Source: Roseateles amylovorans (GTDB taxonomy: Bacteria; Pseudomonadota; Gammaproteobacteria; Burkholderiales; Burkholderiaceae_C). Taken from it: 64,000 bases of DNA. Below are positions 17,415-26,898 of the stretch, piece by piece (position 1 is the first letter of the stretch; every line of letters starts with the position of its first letter). Made by a program: the position numbers and the translations under genes. Under the pieces are notes generated by a model that saw only the letters and a program-made list of their open reading frames with translations, had not been told where the DNA came from and did no database searches. The stretch spans positions 2,976,001-3,040,000 of the forward strand of contig NZ_CP104562.2 in the NCBI RefSeq assembly GCF_025398155.2, written 5' to 3'.

Positions 17415-18029
17415 TCAGGATCCGCTCGCCGTCCTGGCTCCCGCCTCACGCCGCTCCCGCCTGAACTCCCACGGCGCCACAGCCGCCGCCTCGCTCCACA
17501 ACCCGCGCCGCGCCTGCCGCGCCGCCGATTCCGCATCCGCATAGATCACCCGATCCGGCGCCGCCTGCTGCCGCTGATAGGCCTTGTAATGCCACGCCAG
17601 CCCGCTGCGGATCTGCGCGAGCCCGGCATCTTCGCCATTGACCAGCACCTTCCCCACGATGCGTCCATAGCGGTCCTGGGTCGACCACTCCACCGTCACC
17701 TGCTTGCGGAACACCAGCGTCGACAGGTTCTGCCGCGCGCGCTCGCCGAAAGGCTGGCGCTTCTCCGGCGCATCAATGCCGGCAAGGCGGATCTTGTGCG
17801 TCGTCTTCGATGCATCCAGCACGGTCACCGTGTCGCCATCCGCCAGACCGACCACCTCGCCGCGCAAGGTCGCCGCAACGGCGGCGCTGGCCATCGGCCC
17901 CAGGACAGCGCCCAGGAGTACGACCGATGCCAGCGCACAAGGCGCGGAACTCACCCACCGGAGGAGGCGGCGCGAACAGAGGACCGATGGCTTTGAAGCG
18001 TCGTCCGAAGACAAGAATGAGTTGAGCAA
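17415..18029 (-). CDS. Secreted thermonuclease-family nuclease (SNase-like)
   Basis: A Staphylococcal-nuclease-like (TNase) enzyme that cleaves DNA or RNA in a calcium-dependent way outside the cytoplasm. Conserved elements: GLADGDTVTVLD (~62-73), the active-site RLAGIDAPEKRQPFGERAR stretch (~81-99), and DRYGRIVGKVLVNG (~118-131). A hydrophobic stretch ending ASAAVA (~35-53) is a likely signal peptide. The longest frame starts at a TTG (18029); a GTG 27 codons later would give a neater signal peptide, so the start is uncertain. It is convergent with the candidate effector gene with a 24-bp gap and precedes tagF; a role in attack or nutrient scavenging cannot be told from the sequence. Confidence 0.82.
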   Translation of the reverse strand: MLNSFLSSDDASKPSVLCSRRLLRWVSSAPCALASVVLLGAVLGPMASAAVAATLRGEVVGLADGDTVTVLDASKTTHKIRLAGIDAPEKRQPFGERARQNLSTLVFRKQVTVEWSTQDRYGRIVGKVLVNGEDAGLAQIRSGLAWHYKAYQRQQAAPDRVIYADAESAARQARRGLWSEAAAVAPWEFRRERREAGARTASGS

Positions 18030-18142
18030 TTCCAGGGAGAGGCTGACTTGAACGTCGCGGACTGTAGCGGCGACAAGTCAGGCTCCCGGACGGCTATCGC
18101 CCAGGGGCGATCGGCCCGCGCCGCAGCGGCGGAGCGGCTTGG

Positions 18143-18856
18143 TCAGGCGCCTCGGCCAGCCTTGAGCATCGTGGCGAACAGGTCCACCGAAGGCAGACCC
18201 GGTCCCCACTGGATCTGCGCCGGGTAGGAGGGCGCTGGCGGCGCGGACCACAAAGTGCAGCCCGCCAGCCGTTCCAGCAGCTCACCGGCGGCGAGCATGG
18301 AGATGGAGGTCGAAAGCGCCGTCGCCGGCACGTTGAAGCTCTGCCAGCGGTTGGCGGCGTCCGGCACCGGGATGGCCCCGGCGCCGCTGGCCGGCCAGGC
18401 GGGTGCGGATTCCAGCAATTGCTCGAAGCTCTCCACCGTCGCCGCGTCGTCCAGCGTGTGCAGCGCCGCGCGGGCCAGCACGGTCGTCCAGCGGTCCAGG
18501 TGCTCCAGGCCCTGTCGGTCCACCGGCGGCTGGGTGCGCGGCTGGGCGATGACGAGCGGGAAGTACCGGCCCACGTTGTCGCAGCTCGGCATCAGCACGC
18601 CGAACCACCACTTCATGTCGACCACGCCCGGCGCCCAGGCGAAGCGCAGCACCGGCGCGGTGAGGTAGATGTCCAGCCATTGCGGGCCGAGGGCGAGCGG
18701 GATGTCCCGCATCAGCCCGGCCAGCCAGGGGTCGCAGTGGCGCACCCAGTGGGCCGGCAGCCGTCGCTGGGCGAAATCACCCAGGGCGGACAGCTTGCCG
18801 TACCAACCGGGCGCGTCGGCCTGGCCCGGGGCGGAATCAGAGGCGGTGAGGGCCAT
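18143..18856 (-). CDS. tagF: T6SS-associated protein TagF (ImpM family)
   Basis: A 237-residue cytoplasmic regulator that in known systems represses T6SS activity post-translationally, opposing the threonine phosphorylation pathway. Family features: the N-terminal GWYGKLSALGDFAQRRLP segment (~18-35), W-L-x-G-L-M and the central YFPLVIA strand (~100), then a C-terminal SWW-like substitute LWSAPPAPSYPAQIQWG (~203-219). It is last in the tssJ-K-L-M-tagF run, 9 bp after tssM. The presence of kinase, phosphatase, FHA protein and TagF means both arms of post-translational control are encoded here. Confidence 0.9.
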   Translation of the reverse strand: MALTASDSAPGQADAPGWYGKLSALGDFAQRRLPAHWVRHCDPWLAGLMRDIPLALGPQWLDIYLTAPVLRFAWAPGVVDMKWWFGVLMPSCDNVGRYFPLVIAQPRTQPPVDRQGLEHLDRWTTVLARAALHTLDDAATVESFEQLLESAPAWPASGAGAIPVPDAANRWQSFNVPATALSTSISMLAAGELLERLAGCTLWSAPPAPSYPAQIQWGPGLPSVDLFATMLKAGRGA

Positions 18857-18865
18857 CGTGGTCGA

Positions 18866-21800
18866 TCAAAGGCTGTTGGGGCAGGAGAACTGGTTCAGCT
18901 CCGGCAGCCGGAACGGATTGCGCACGCTGCTGGCCGTGACCTCGAAGACGGCCTTCCGACCATCCACATCAAACGTCACCCGGAATCGCTCCGGCGCATT
19001 GGTGCTTTCCATCTTCACCCGGTCGAAGAGCCGGAACAGCGCCCACGGCCCATCGTTGACCATGCCCGAAGAGCCGTTCGCACTGGCCGGGCTGACCTGC
19101 ACCCGCACCTGCGAACTGCCGCGCGGACCCGGCCATTGCACCGACATCGGAATCTGCGGCCCATGGGCATAGCGCACGATCTGGCCGTCCACATCCAGGA
19201 TGAACTGCTGGATGGTGGTGTCCATCTCCACCGGCTTGAAGTCCAGCCGCAGCGACGGCGATCCGCCGCCCGGGAAGAAGGTCTCCTTGATCACCGCCGC
19301 GCGTTGGAACTGCGGCAGCGTGCCGGCATCGGCGCCCAGCGGCGTGCCTTCCACCGCACGGAACTTCCACGGCCGCGTGGTGGTGTCGACATACGGCGCG
19401 AGCTTTTGCTGGAACAGTTGATCGATCTTCCCGTTCGGGCCGAAGAGCGTGGCGAAGTCCGCCTGCGTGGCGTCGCGCGACGAATTGCGATCCAGCGGAT
19501 ACCGGCCCGCCACCGCCTGCTGGCAGAACTCACCCACCTGCGAGCGCACCTCCTGGCCCAGCGTCTGGCGCATGGCGCCCTGCGACACCCGGGAGCTGCT
19601 GTTCGACAGGTCATCCAGCATGGTGCGCAGCGGCAGCGGCATGCGCGCCGCTTCCGCCTTCAGTCGGTTGGGCACCGGCGACGGCGGCGGTGCGGAGCCG
19701 CCCTTGAGCGCGGTCTCGGCCGCATTGAGCATCAGGTTGGCCTCGCCGATCAGCGAGAGCGTGTCGTCCAGCGGGGACTTGCCGCCCCCAGGGGGCGGGG
19801 TGACGAGCTGGCGCAGGCCCACGAACCGGTCGTCGACGATCGCCTCCAGCCGCTGCGCATTCGCCGCGTTCGGATCCGCGGTGCCGGGCTTGCCGGCGAA
19901 CACGTTGGCGATCTTGTCGCGCGATTGCTGGATCAGGTCGCCGGCCCGTTGCTGAGCCTGTTCCATCGCATTGCCGCCGCTGCCCAGCGTCGTCTCGCGG
20001 GAGACGGCCTTGAGCAGCGGGGGCAGCGGGCTGTCCGGTGCGGACAGCAGGCGCGAACGCTCGACCGATTGCGTCACCGAGGTCATCGGCAACAGACGGA
20101 CATCGTTGAGGAAGCCTTCCCAGGTGGAGGCGTAGTCGGTCAGGTACAGGCGACGGACCTCGTCCACCAGCGGCCCGTTGGCGCGCACCAGGGCGGCGGC
20201 GTCCTTCGGCGCATCCGGCACACCCAGCACCCACGATTGCTCGGAGGCGAGCTGCTCCGCCGCCTGGCCCACCATGGGCTGGAAGCCGCGCAGATAGCCG
20301 TCCCGCGAATAGAGACCGGGCACGCCCGAGGTCAGCGGCGCACCGCTGGCGCGGGTGAACACCAGCGCGGCGTTGTGACCGGCCGCGCGGCTGATGGTGA
20401 ACTCAGGGAAGTCGCCGCCCAGGCCCTGGGCCTTCAGGCGGTTGTAGACCCGTTGCGGCAGCGGCAGGGTGGCCAACTGGTTGCGGGTGGCCTTGAGCAG
20501 GGCGTCGTCCTGCGGCAGCGGCGAAGCCACACCGCCTTGGGCCAGCAGGGCCTCCAGATGCTGGCTCAGCGCGGCACGTTGCTCCGGCGTGAGTTCGCGG
20601 CGGGAGACTTCCCAATCGGTCTGCACATGCTGCTTCAGCGCCTGTGCATCGAAGTGGGCCGGGTCATGCAGCATGACGTAGGCCTTCAGCGCCTCATACA
20701 GCGTTTCCGGCGTCTGCGCGCCTTGGCGCAACTGCTCTTCCAGGCGGAGCATCAGCCGCGGCAGCAGCGCATCGGCCAGCATGCGCTGATAGGCCGCACG
20801 GGCCGCGCTGTCCAGCTTCTTGCCCTGGAACAGGCCCAGGCGCAGGGACCACGGCGTCTCGCCGCCGACGCTGGCCAAGGCCCGCGTGGCTTCCAGCGCC
20901 GGTGCGATCGGCAGGATGTCCGGCGTGGCCCGGTTGGGCGTGGACTGCAGCAGCTCGCGCACCTGTTCGGTCCGGGCCGACACATCCGCCACATAGCGCC
21001 GGTTGTTGTAGTAGCTCAGCGTCCAGGCCGAGATCAGCCCCAGGCCCACCACCGCGACCGCTGCATAGCCGGCAATGGCCAGGCCGTTGCGCTGGCGTTC
21101 CCAGCGGCGGTTGGTGCCGCCCAGGCCGGCTTCGGCGAAGACGACCTCGCTCAGCAGACGGTTCAGGAAATAGCTGCGGCCGCTGGACTGGTTGGGCGCC
21201 AGCACCGCGTTCTCCAGCCGATAGCTGCGCGCCACCGAGCCCAGCACCCGGTCGATCGGCGTGCCTTCCTGGGTGCCGCTGACGAAATAGACGCCGCGCA
21301 GCAGCGGTTGGGCTTCGTACGGGGAGGGCGCGAACACGCCTTCCAGGAACTCGGCCAGCACCTGCCGCAGGCTGGCGAACTGGGCCGGGAAGCCGTAGAT
21401 GCGGGCACGACGCTGCGGATCGCGCTCGGCCTGCAGTCGGTCGATCAGGCCGTCCAGCAGCCGCTGGGCCAGGGCATCGAACTCACCGCCGAATCCGGCC
21501 AGCGGCTCCTTGGTCTCACGCGGGAAGGTGAAGCCCCAGGGCGCGGCGCGCTGGTCCTTGTCCACCGTGGCGAAGTAGTCCATGAAGCCGGCCAGCAGGT
21601 CGGCCTTGGTCACCAGCAGGTAGATCGGGAAACGGATGTCCAGGTCCTTGTGCAGCTCCTGCACCCGGGCGCGCACGGTGGCGGCATGCTGGGCGCGTTC
21701 GGACGGGCTGCGCGCCAGCAGGTCGGACACCGACACGGTGACCAGCGCCCCGTTGAGCGGCTGACGCGGACGCGAGCGCCGCAGCATCTGCAGGAAGCCG

Positions 21801-22435
21801 CCCCAGGTGGCCTTGTCGTTGCCCGGATCGCTGTCCTGGGTGGTGAAGCGGCCGGCGGTGTCGATCAGCACCGCCTGGTCGGTGAACCACCAGTCGCAAT
21901 GACGGGTGCCGCCGACGCCGCGGATCGCCAGGTCGCCCATCTGATCGGCGAGCGGGAATTGCAGGCCGCTGTGGCGCAGCGCGGTGGTCTTGCCGGAGCC
22001 CGGTGCGCCGATGATCAGGTACCAGGGCAGCTCATAGAGATAGCGGCCGCCAAAGCGCGCGGCCAGGCCCTTGACCTTGCCGCCCGCGCCGAAGCGGGCC
22101 CGCTGCAGCGTCAGCATCGCCTGCTGGAAACGCTCGCGCACCGCGATCATGTCCGGGGTTTCGCGCTCGGGCGCGTCACCGGCCGGTGCCTGAATCAGCT
22201 GGTTGACGACCGCCGCATTGCCGCGCTTGGCACGCCAGCGGCTCCAGACCACCAGGCCCGCCACGATCAGCACCAGCACGCCGATGGTGATCCAGCGCGA
22301 GGCCTCGGTTTCCAGCGGACGGCGCTCGCCGATCGCGACCAGCGGCCCCACGATCCAGATCACCAGCGCGACGGCCAGCAACATCACCGCCAGCAGCACC
22401 CACCGGTTGAAGATCCAACCCAGAATCCGCTTCAT
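18866..22435 (-). CDS. tssM: T6SS membrane complex protein TssM (IcmF)
   Basis: The large inner-membrane subunit of the T6SS trans-envelope complex, bridging TssL in the cytoplasmic membrane to TssJ at the outer membrane. At 1189 residues it has the normal family size. Two N-terminal membrane helices (~10-33 and ~48-66) are followed by a cytoplasmic NTPase-like domain with Walker A GAPGSGKTTALRHSG (~138-152). A third membrane helix lies near 440-463 (AAVAVVGLGLISAWTLSYYN), and the long periplasmic part ends in the C-terminal domain that contacts TssJ. Its ATG overlaps the tssL stop by four bases, so translation is coupled. Confidence 0.94.
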   Translation of the reverse strand: MKRILGWIFNRWVLLAVMLLAVALVIWIVGPLVAIGERRPLETEASRWITIGVLVLIVAGLVVWSRWRAKRGNAAVVNQLIQAPAGDAPERETPDMIAVRERFQQAMLTLQRARFGAGGKVKGLAARFGGRYLYELPWYLIIGAPGSGKTTALRHSGLQFPLADQMGDLAIRGVGGTRHCDWWFTDQAVLIDTAGRFTTQDSDPGNDKATWGGFLQMLRRSRPRQPLNGALVTVSVSDLLARSPSERAQHAATVRARVQELHKDLDIRFPIYLLVTKADLLAGFMDYFATVDKDQRAAPWGFTFPRETKEPLAGFGGEFDALAQRLLDGLIDRLQAERDPQRRARIYGFPAQFASLRQVLAEFLEGVFAPSPYEAQPLLRGVYFVSGTQEGTPIDRVLGSVARSYRLENAVLAPNQSSGRSYFLNRLLSEVVFAEAGLGGTNRRWERQRNGLAIAGYAAVAVVGLGLISAWTLSYYNNRRYVADVSARTEQVRELLQSTPNRATPDILPIAPALEATRALASVGGETPWSLRLGLFQGKKLDSAARAAYQRMLADALLPRLMLRLEEQLRQGAQTPETLYEALKAYVMLHDPAHFDAQALKQHVQTDWEVSRRELTPEQRAALSQHLEALLAQGGVASPLPQDDALLKATRNQLATLPLPQRVYNRLKAQGLGGDFPEFTISRAAGHNAALVFTRASGAPLTSGVPGLYSRDGYLRGFQPMVGQAAEQLASEQSWVLGVPDAPKDAAALVRANGPLVDEVRRLYLTDYASTWEGFLNDVRLLPMTSVTQSVERSRLLSAPDSPLPPLLKAVSRETTLGSGGNAMEQAQQRAGDLIQQSRDKIANVFAGKPGTADPNAANAQRLEAIVDDRFVGLRQLVTPPPGGGKSPLDDTLSLIGEANLMLNAAETALKGGSAPPPSPVPNRLKAEAARMPLPLRTMLDDLSNSSSRVSQGAMRQTLGQEVRSQVGEFCQQAVAGRYPLDRNSSRDATQADFATLFGPNGKIDQLFQQKLAPYVDTTTRPWKFRAVEGTPLGADAGTLPQFQRAAVIKETFFPGGGSPSLRLDFKPVEMDTTIQQFILDVDGQIVRYAHGPQIPMSVQWPGPRGSSQVRVQVSPASANGSSGMVNDGPWALFRLFDRVKMESTNAPERFRVTFDVDGRKAVFEVTASSVRNPFRLPELNQFSCPNSL

Positions 22436-23772
22436 CGTGCCGCTCCGCTGGCCGATGTCGACACCGTGGCATCGGGTCGGCCCATGATCATCAGACTGAT
22501 TTCGACGCGCCGATTCAGGGCGCGGTTGGCCGGGCTGTCGTTGGGCGCGAGTGGCTCGCCATCGGCGCGGCCCTCGGATCGCACCCGCTCCGGCGCCACT
22601 TGATGCGCCACCAGCAGCTCACGCACCGTGTGCGCCCGTTCTTCCGACAGATGCCAGTTGGACGGGAAGCGCGCCGTGCGGATCGGCGTGTTGTCGCTGT
22701 GGCCGGTGACCACCACCGTGCCCTGCACCTGCGACAAGGCCTCGGCAATGCGCACCATCAGCGGCTCGCGCTCCGGAGCCAGCGCGGAACTGGCCGGGGC
22801 GAACAGGCCGTCGCCGCGCAGGGTCACCACGCTGCGGTCGACCTCGTCACGCACGGTGACCAGGCCGGCCTTGATGTCGGACTGCAGGAACTGCGCCAGA
22901 CGGGGCTTGGCGGCCGGTGGCGGTGGCGCCACGACCGGCGGCGTCAGGCGCAGCGACTGGATCTGGCCGAACACCGGATCGGACCGTTCCGCCAGGGACA
23001 GGGTGAAGCCCAGATACACCGCCGCCAGCAGCAGGGCGGTCACAGCGGCAGTGGCGGCCAGCGGCAGCCAGCCGATGTGGCGGCGCTGCTGGAGCGCTTC
23101 CACTTGCCAGTGTTGGGCGAGGGCAGGCGCATAGTCGCCGCGCTGCTGTTTCAGGATCTGCGCCAGGCGATCGCGCACCGCTTCCAGTTGAGCGCGTCCG
23201 TTGTCGATCACCCGGTAGCGACCTTCGAAGCCGAGCGTCAGCGCGGCATAGATCACCTCCAGCAGATCGCGGTTGGCATCCGGCTTTTCGGCCAGGCGGG
23301 CCATCAGCTGGAACACCTTCTCGCCGCCCCAGGTTTCGTTGTGGAACATCGACAGCAGGCTGTGTCGCGCCCAGACGCCGGAGCCGCCCCAGGGGGTGTC
23401 GGCGGCGGCCTCGTCGATCATGGTGCACAGCACATAGCGGGTGGCCATGATCCGCTCGGGCGGGATGCCGGCGCTGGTGGCCTGGGTGGCGAAGTCGCGC
23501 ACGCCTTGGGCCAGTTGATTGCGCAGCGCGCCGGGATCGTCCACGCGGCGGGTGCCGCGCAGTTGCGGCACCAGCAGCAGCAGGCGGTTGGCCAGCGAGA
23601 GCAGCGGGTTCAGGCCTTGCGCGGCCTCGGCCGCGTCGGCGTCGCCGTGTCCGTCGCCGGAGGGCTGCGGACGGGGCGCCCCAGCGCCACCGGCGCCACC
23701 GGGACGAGGCTTGATGAAGGTGCGCTGGTCGTCGAAGCCCGCGAAGGGGTCATTGAGCGCGGAGGGGTCCAT
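22432..23772 (-). CDS. tssL: T6SS protein TssL with C-terminal OmpA-like domain (DotU)
   Basis: Inner-membrane T6SS subunit. The cytoplasmic DotU domain covers ~45-225 (PLLSLANRLLLLVPQLRG near its start, TLGFEGRYRVIDNGRAQLEA at ~165-185). One membrane helix follows at ~233-256. The periplasmic C-terminus (~290-430) is an OmpA/MotB-type peptidoglycan-binding domain with VTGHSDNTPIRTARFPSNW (~352-370) and RALNRRVEISLMI. This is the evolved, wall-anchoring form of TssL. The N-terminal ~45 residues are Gly/Pro-rich. The stop overlaps the tssM start. The gene begins 89 bp after tssK. Confidence 0.94.
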   Translation of the reverse strand: MDPSALNDPFAGFDDQRTFIKPRPGGAGGAGAPRPQPSGDGHGDADAAEAAQGLNPLLSLANRLLLLVPQLRGTRRVDDPGALRNQLAQGVRDFATQATSAGIPPERIMATRYVLCTMIDEAAADTPWGGSGVWARHSLLSMFHNETWGGEKVFQLMARLAEKPDANRDLLEVIYAALTLGFEGRYRVIDNGRAQLEAVRDRLAQILKQQRGDYAPALAQHWQVEALQQRRHIGWLPLAATAAVTALLLAAVYLGFTLSLAERSDPVFGQIQSLRLTPPVVAPPPPAAKPRLAQFLQSDIKAGLVTVRDEVDRSVVTLRGDGLFAPASSALAPEREPLMVRIAEALSQVQGTVVVTGHSDNTPIRTARFPSNWHLSEERAHTVRELLVAHQVAPERVRSEGRADGEPLAPNDSPANRALNRRVEISLMIMGRPDATVSTSASGAAR

Positions 23773-23861
23773 GCCGGCTCCCGAGGGTTACTGTCGAATC
23801 GTTCTAAGGAACAGCCCGGCGCCGGTGGCCACAAGCCACGCGCCGACAGCCGAATCGGTCG

Positions 23862-25196
23862 CTACTGCCGGATGGCCCACAGCTCAAGTTCCAGGCCGGG
23901 GAAGTCCCCCGCCACATGCAAGGCCAGGCTGCCGCTGCGTTCGAGCTGCTTCCACAGCTCGCCGCCGCGGTCCAGCTCGAAATAGTGGAAGCCGGCGTGG
24001 AACGGCAGTTGGCGCGGCGCCACCGGCAGGGAGCGCAGCGCGATGCCGGGCAGTTGCAGGTTCACCAGGTCGCGGATCTTGTCTACCGGCCCCAGCTTGG
24101 ACTGGGCCGGGAAGCGCTGACGCAGTTGTTCGGCCGCGAGCTGGGCATTGACAGCCAGCACGAAGCTGGCGCTGCGCAGCAGTTCCGGATCGCCCACCAC
24201 CGCTGTGCGCACGCCGTGGGTGCGGTCGATCAGGTCGATCTGCAGCGCATTGCGCTCCAGCACCACCGACAGCATCCGGCGCAGGTCCTCCAGCAACGGC
24301 GCGAAGCTGCCGCGCAGGTCGTCATGGCGATACAGCGGGTATTCGGTGGCCAGGCGGGAATCGCTGACGAAGGTCGCCAGATCACCGGCCAGTTGCAGGC
24401 AGTCCCGATGCAGTTGCTCCGGATGGACATGCGGCGAGGCCGCATGCTGGCGGAACAGCGGATCGGCGCGGTTGAGCGCCTGCAGCATCAGGAAATCGGC
24501 CAGTTCGGACACGCCGTTGCCCATCTGCCCCATGCGCGAGGCCAGCAGTTGCGCTCGTTGCCGCACCAGACCGCTGAGCAGCGAGGCCATGGCGGCCAAC
24601 TGGCCGCTGGCGTCCAGCCGGGACTGGGGGGCGATGTAGGACGTGTCCAGCACCACTTGCTGATCGGCGCGGCGTTCCGCCACCCGGGCCACGCCCAGTG
24701 CGGCATAGCCGTCGTGCAGTTCGCGGGCGGGCAGCAGGCGCAGGCTGAGCGCGCCGGTCTGCACCGGTTCCGGTTCATCGCCGGCGTTGGTGACGTCGCG
24801 CAGCTCGTGGTCGATCACGTGATAGCGATGCAGCTCGCTGCCGTCGCTGCCGCTGAACGCGACCTGGTTGGTGCCGGGCCGGGCGATCGGCGCGGCCAGG
24901 TAGACGATCTCGCCCTTCAGGTCGGCCGGCACCTCCAGCGGCGCCAGGGCGGCGTCGCCCTGCGGCATCTGGAAAGGCGTGCCGTCCGGCAGCACGCCGC
25001 TGGCGCGCAGCACGCCCAGGCGGCCGATGGACAGCAGCGATTCATCGAGCACCAGCTCGGTGAAGCCCCAGCCGTGCGGCGCGAGCGCACGCACCCGCAT
25101 GTCCACCAGGTGCTCCAGGTAACGGGTTTCCTGCTGGAAGTGATGGGGCAGCAGGAACATGCCCTGCGACCAGATGACCTTGCTGTGCCAGCTCAC
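23862..25196 (-). CDS. tssK: T6SS baseplate protein TssK
   Basis: Cytoplasmic baseplate component connecting the TssFG wedges to the TssJLM membrane complex. The 444-residue protein has the usual N-terminus (SKVIWSQGMFLLPHHFQQE, ~5-23), the shoulder region with RLLPARELHDGYAALGVARV (~150-170), and a C-terminal head domain ending in FHYFELDRGGELWKQLERSG. The GTG start overlaps the tssJ stop by four bases (GTGA), showing translational coupling within the operon. Confidence 0.94.
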   Translation of the reverse strand: MSWHSKVIWSQGMFLLPHHFQQETRYLEHLVDMRVRALAPHGWGFTELVLDESLLSIGRLGVLRASGVLPDGTPFQMPQGDAALAPLEVPADLKGEIVYLAAPIARPGTNQVAFSGSDGSELHRYHVIDHELRDVTNAGDEPEPVQTGALSLRLLPARELHDGYAALGVARVAERRADQQVVLDTSYIAPQSRLDASGQLAAMASLLSGLVRQRAQLLASRMGQMGNGVSELADFLMLQALNRADPLFRQHAASPHVHPEQLHRDCLQLAGDLATFVSDSRLATEYPLYRHDDLRGSFAPLLEDLRRMLSVVLERNALQIDLIDRTHGVRTAVVGDPELLRSASFVLAVNAQLAAEQLRQRFPAQSKLGPVDKIRDLVNLQLPGIALRSLPVAPRQLPFHAGFHYFELDRGGELWKQLERSGSLALHVAGDFPGLELELWAIRQ

Positions 25197-25696
25197 GGTT
25201 TTTCGACGGTCGCGCTCACCGACAGTTCGTCGGCCTTGATGGTGATCTTCTGCTTCTGGCCGACCTGCACGGCCGTGACGGCACGCCAGTTCGCCCGCTC
25301 CAGATCGCGGTAGGCGGCAAACACCGCGATGAAGCGGGTCTCCGGCTGCAGCGTCTTGTTGTAGGGGCGGGATTCGCCGGGGGCCAGGGTCAGTTCCTCG
25401 CGGGTGACCACCTCGGCGCCCAGTTCGGCCTGGTCGCGCTGGTAGAGCGAGACGAAGTCGGCGGAATTGAACGCCGTGGCCGTCTTGAGTTCATACACCC
25501 GCACCAGCAGCGGCGAGGGCCGCTGATTGACGCTCGGATTGATCTTGGCGGAGGCGACGATGGCGCCGCTCACCTGGGTCGGCTTGGGGCCGCCCATGCC
25601 CATCATGGAGCAGCCGGTGAGCGCCAGCGCCACGATCGCCGCCGCGGCGAGCGCCGCCATCACCGATCTTCCCGACACTCTGAAACCGATTCCCAT
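25193..25696 (-). CDS. tssJ: T6SS outer-membrane lipoprotein TssJ
   Basis: Outer-membrane anchor of the T6SS membrane complex. 167 residues with a hydrophobic signal segment and lipobox (LALTGC, Cys ~29). The mature part has the TssJ beta-sandwich pattern: INPSVNQRPSPLLVRVYELK (~53-72), FNSADFVSLYQRD (~76-88), the LAPGES segment and RFIAVFAAYRDLERANWRAV (~124-143). It is the first gene of the tssJ-tssK-tssL-tssM-tagF run, so the operon promoter should lie between 25697 and 25826, where no clear sigma-70 match was picked out. Confidence 0.92.
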   Translation of the reverse strand: MGIGFRVSGRSVMAALAAAAIVALALTGCSMMGMGGPKPTQVSGAIVASAKINPSVNQRPSPLLVRVYELKTATAFNSADFVSLYQRDQAELGAEVVTREELTLAPGESRPYNKTLQPETRFIAVFAAYRDLERANWRAVTAVQVGQKQKITIKADELSVSATVEKP

Positions 25697-25826
25697 GGCC
25701 GTCCAAACCTATTTGTTGATTGGGCGGAAGAATAGCCAGCGGGGCGGCTTCGGGGTGGTGACTTAGGTAACTCGGGCGGGTCGGAGGGGCGCTTTTTCGA
25801 GACGAGCGGTGGGTTTGGCCGGGATT

Positions 25827-26888
25827 TCAGGCCTCGGATGTCCCGAATCGGTGCAGGGTGCGGCTGCGATACACCTCGCCCGGCCGCAGCACGGTCGACG
25901 GCCAATCCACGCTCGGCGCCTGGTTGGGTGAATTGGGGGCATGCTGCGTTTCCAGGCAGAGCCCGTCGCCCTGGCGGTAGAGCTGGCCGTCCGCGCCGGT
26001 GAGGCTGCCGTCGAGAAAGTTGCCGGAATAGAACTGCAGACCGGGCTCGGTGGTCAGGATCTCCAGGGTGCGGCCGGACACGGGATCGCGCAGGCGCGCT
26101 GCCGGACGCAGGTCGCCGTCCACCGGCGCGTCCAGCAGCCAGTGGTGGTCGTAGCCCTTGGCCCGCTGCAGCTGCGGATGGCCTTGGCGCAGGCGCGCTT
26201 CGATGACTTGCCCGTCGCGGAAATCGAACGGCGTGCCGGTCACGTCGGCGATGGCCGTCGGGATCATCGCGTCGTTGACCTCGCAGTAGCGGCTGGCGGC
26301 CAACTGCAGTTCATGGCCCAGCACCGAGCCGTGGCCGGCCAGGTTGAAGTAGTCGTGGTGGGTGAGGTTGACTACCGTCGGGCGGTCGGTGGTGGCCTCG
26401 TACTCGATCAGCCAATCCTGGCCGCCGACCAGCCGGTAGCGGACCGTCGCCCGCAGCCGGCCCGGAAAGCCCTGGTCGCCGTGCGGGCTGTCCAGCCGCA
26501 AGCACAGCACATCGTCGCCTTCCGGTTCCGCCTGCCACAGCACCTTGCCAAAGCCCGCCACGCCGCCGTGCAGGCAGTTGGTGCCGTCGTTGGTGCTGAG
26601 GACGTGACGTTCGTTGTCCAGTCGAAACGCGCCATCGGCGATGCGGTTGCCGTAGCGGCCGACGATCACGCCGAAGTGCGGATTGCGCAGCAGGTAATCG
26701 GTCAGCGTCGGCAGGTTGAGCACGACGTTGGCGAGGCGGCCGCGCGCATCCGGCACCTCGATCCGGGTGACCAGACCGCCCAGGGACAGGGCGGACAGCC
26801 GCAGGCCGCGGCCGGTGTCCATCGTGTATTCATGAACCAGGCGACCGTCCGGCAGATGGCCGTACGCGCGACGTTGGATCGGTGTCAT
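25827..26888 (-). CDS. galM: Aldose 1-epimerase (galactose mutarotase family)
   Basis: Interconverts alpha and beta anomers of aldoses, supplying the form used by the sugar dehydrogenase. The 353-residue protein has the mutarotase markers: NPHFGVIVGRYGNRIADG (~69-86), LHGG (~106), the catalytic histidine region VVNLTHHDYFNLAGHG (~172-187), and LQFYSGNFLDGS near the C-terminus (~281) with a glutamate-bearing GEVYRSRTLHRF end. It is the last of three minus-strand sugar genes, 10 bp after the lactonase gene. Confidence 0.92.
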   Translation of the reverse strand: MTPIQRRAYGHLPDGRLVHEYTMDTGRGLRLSALSLGGLVTRIEVPDARGRLANVVLNLPTLTDYLLRNPHFGVIVGRYGNRIADGAFRLDNERHVLSTNDGTNCLHGGVAGFGKVLWQAEPEGDDVLCLRLDSPHGDQGFPGRLRATVRYRLVGGQDWLIEYEATTDRPTVVNLTHHDYFNLAGHGSVLGHELQLAASRYCEVNDAMIPTAIADVTGTPFDFRDGQVIEARLRQGHPQLQRAKGYDHHWLLDAPVDGDLRPAARLRDPVSGRTLEILTTEPGLQFYSGNFLDGSLTGADGQLYRQGDGLCLETQHAPNSPNQAPSVDWPSTVLRPGEVYRSRTLHRFGTSEA

Positions 26889-26898
26889 GGGCGAGACC

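Noticed and set aside
18419..22603. 1394-residue open frame on the plus strand
   Set aside because: It is antisense to tssM; high GC keeps the opposite strand open and the translation is His/Arg/Gln-rich with no domain.
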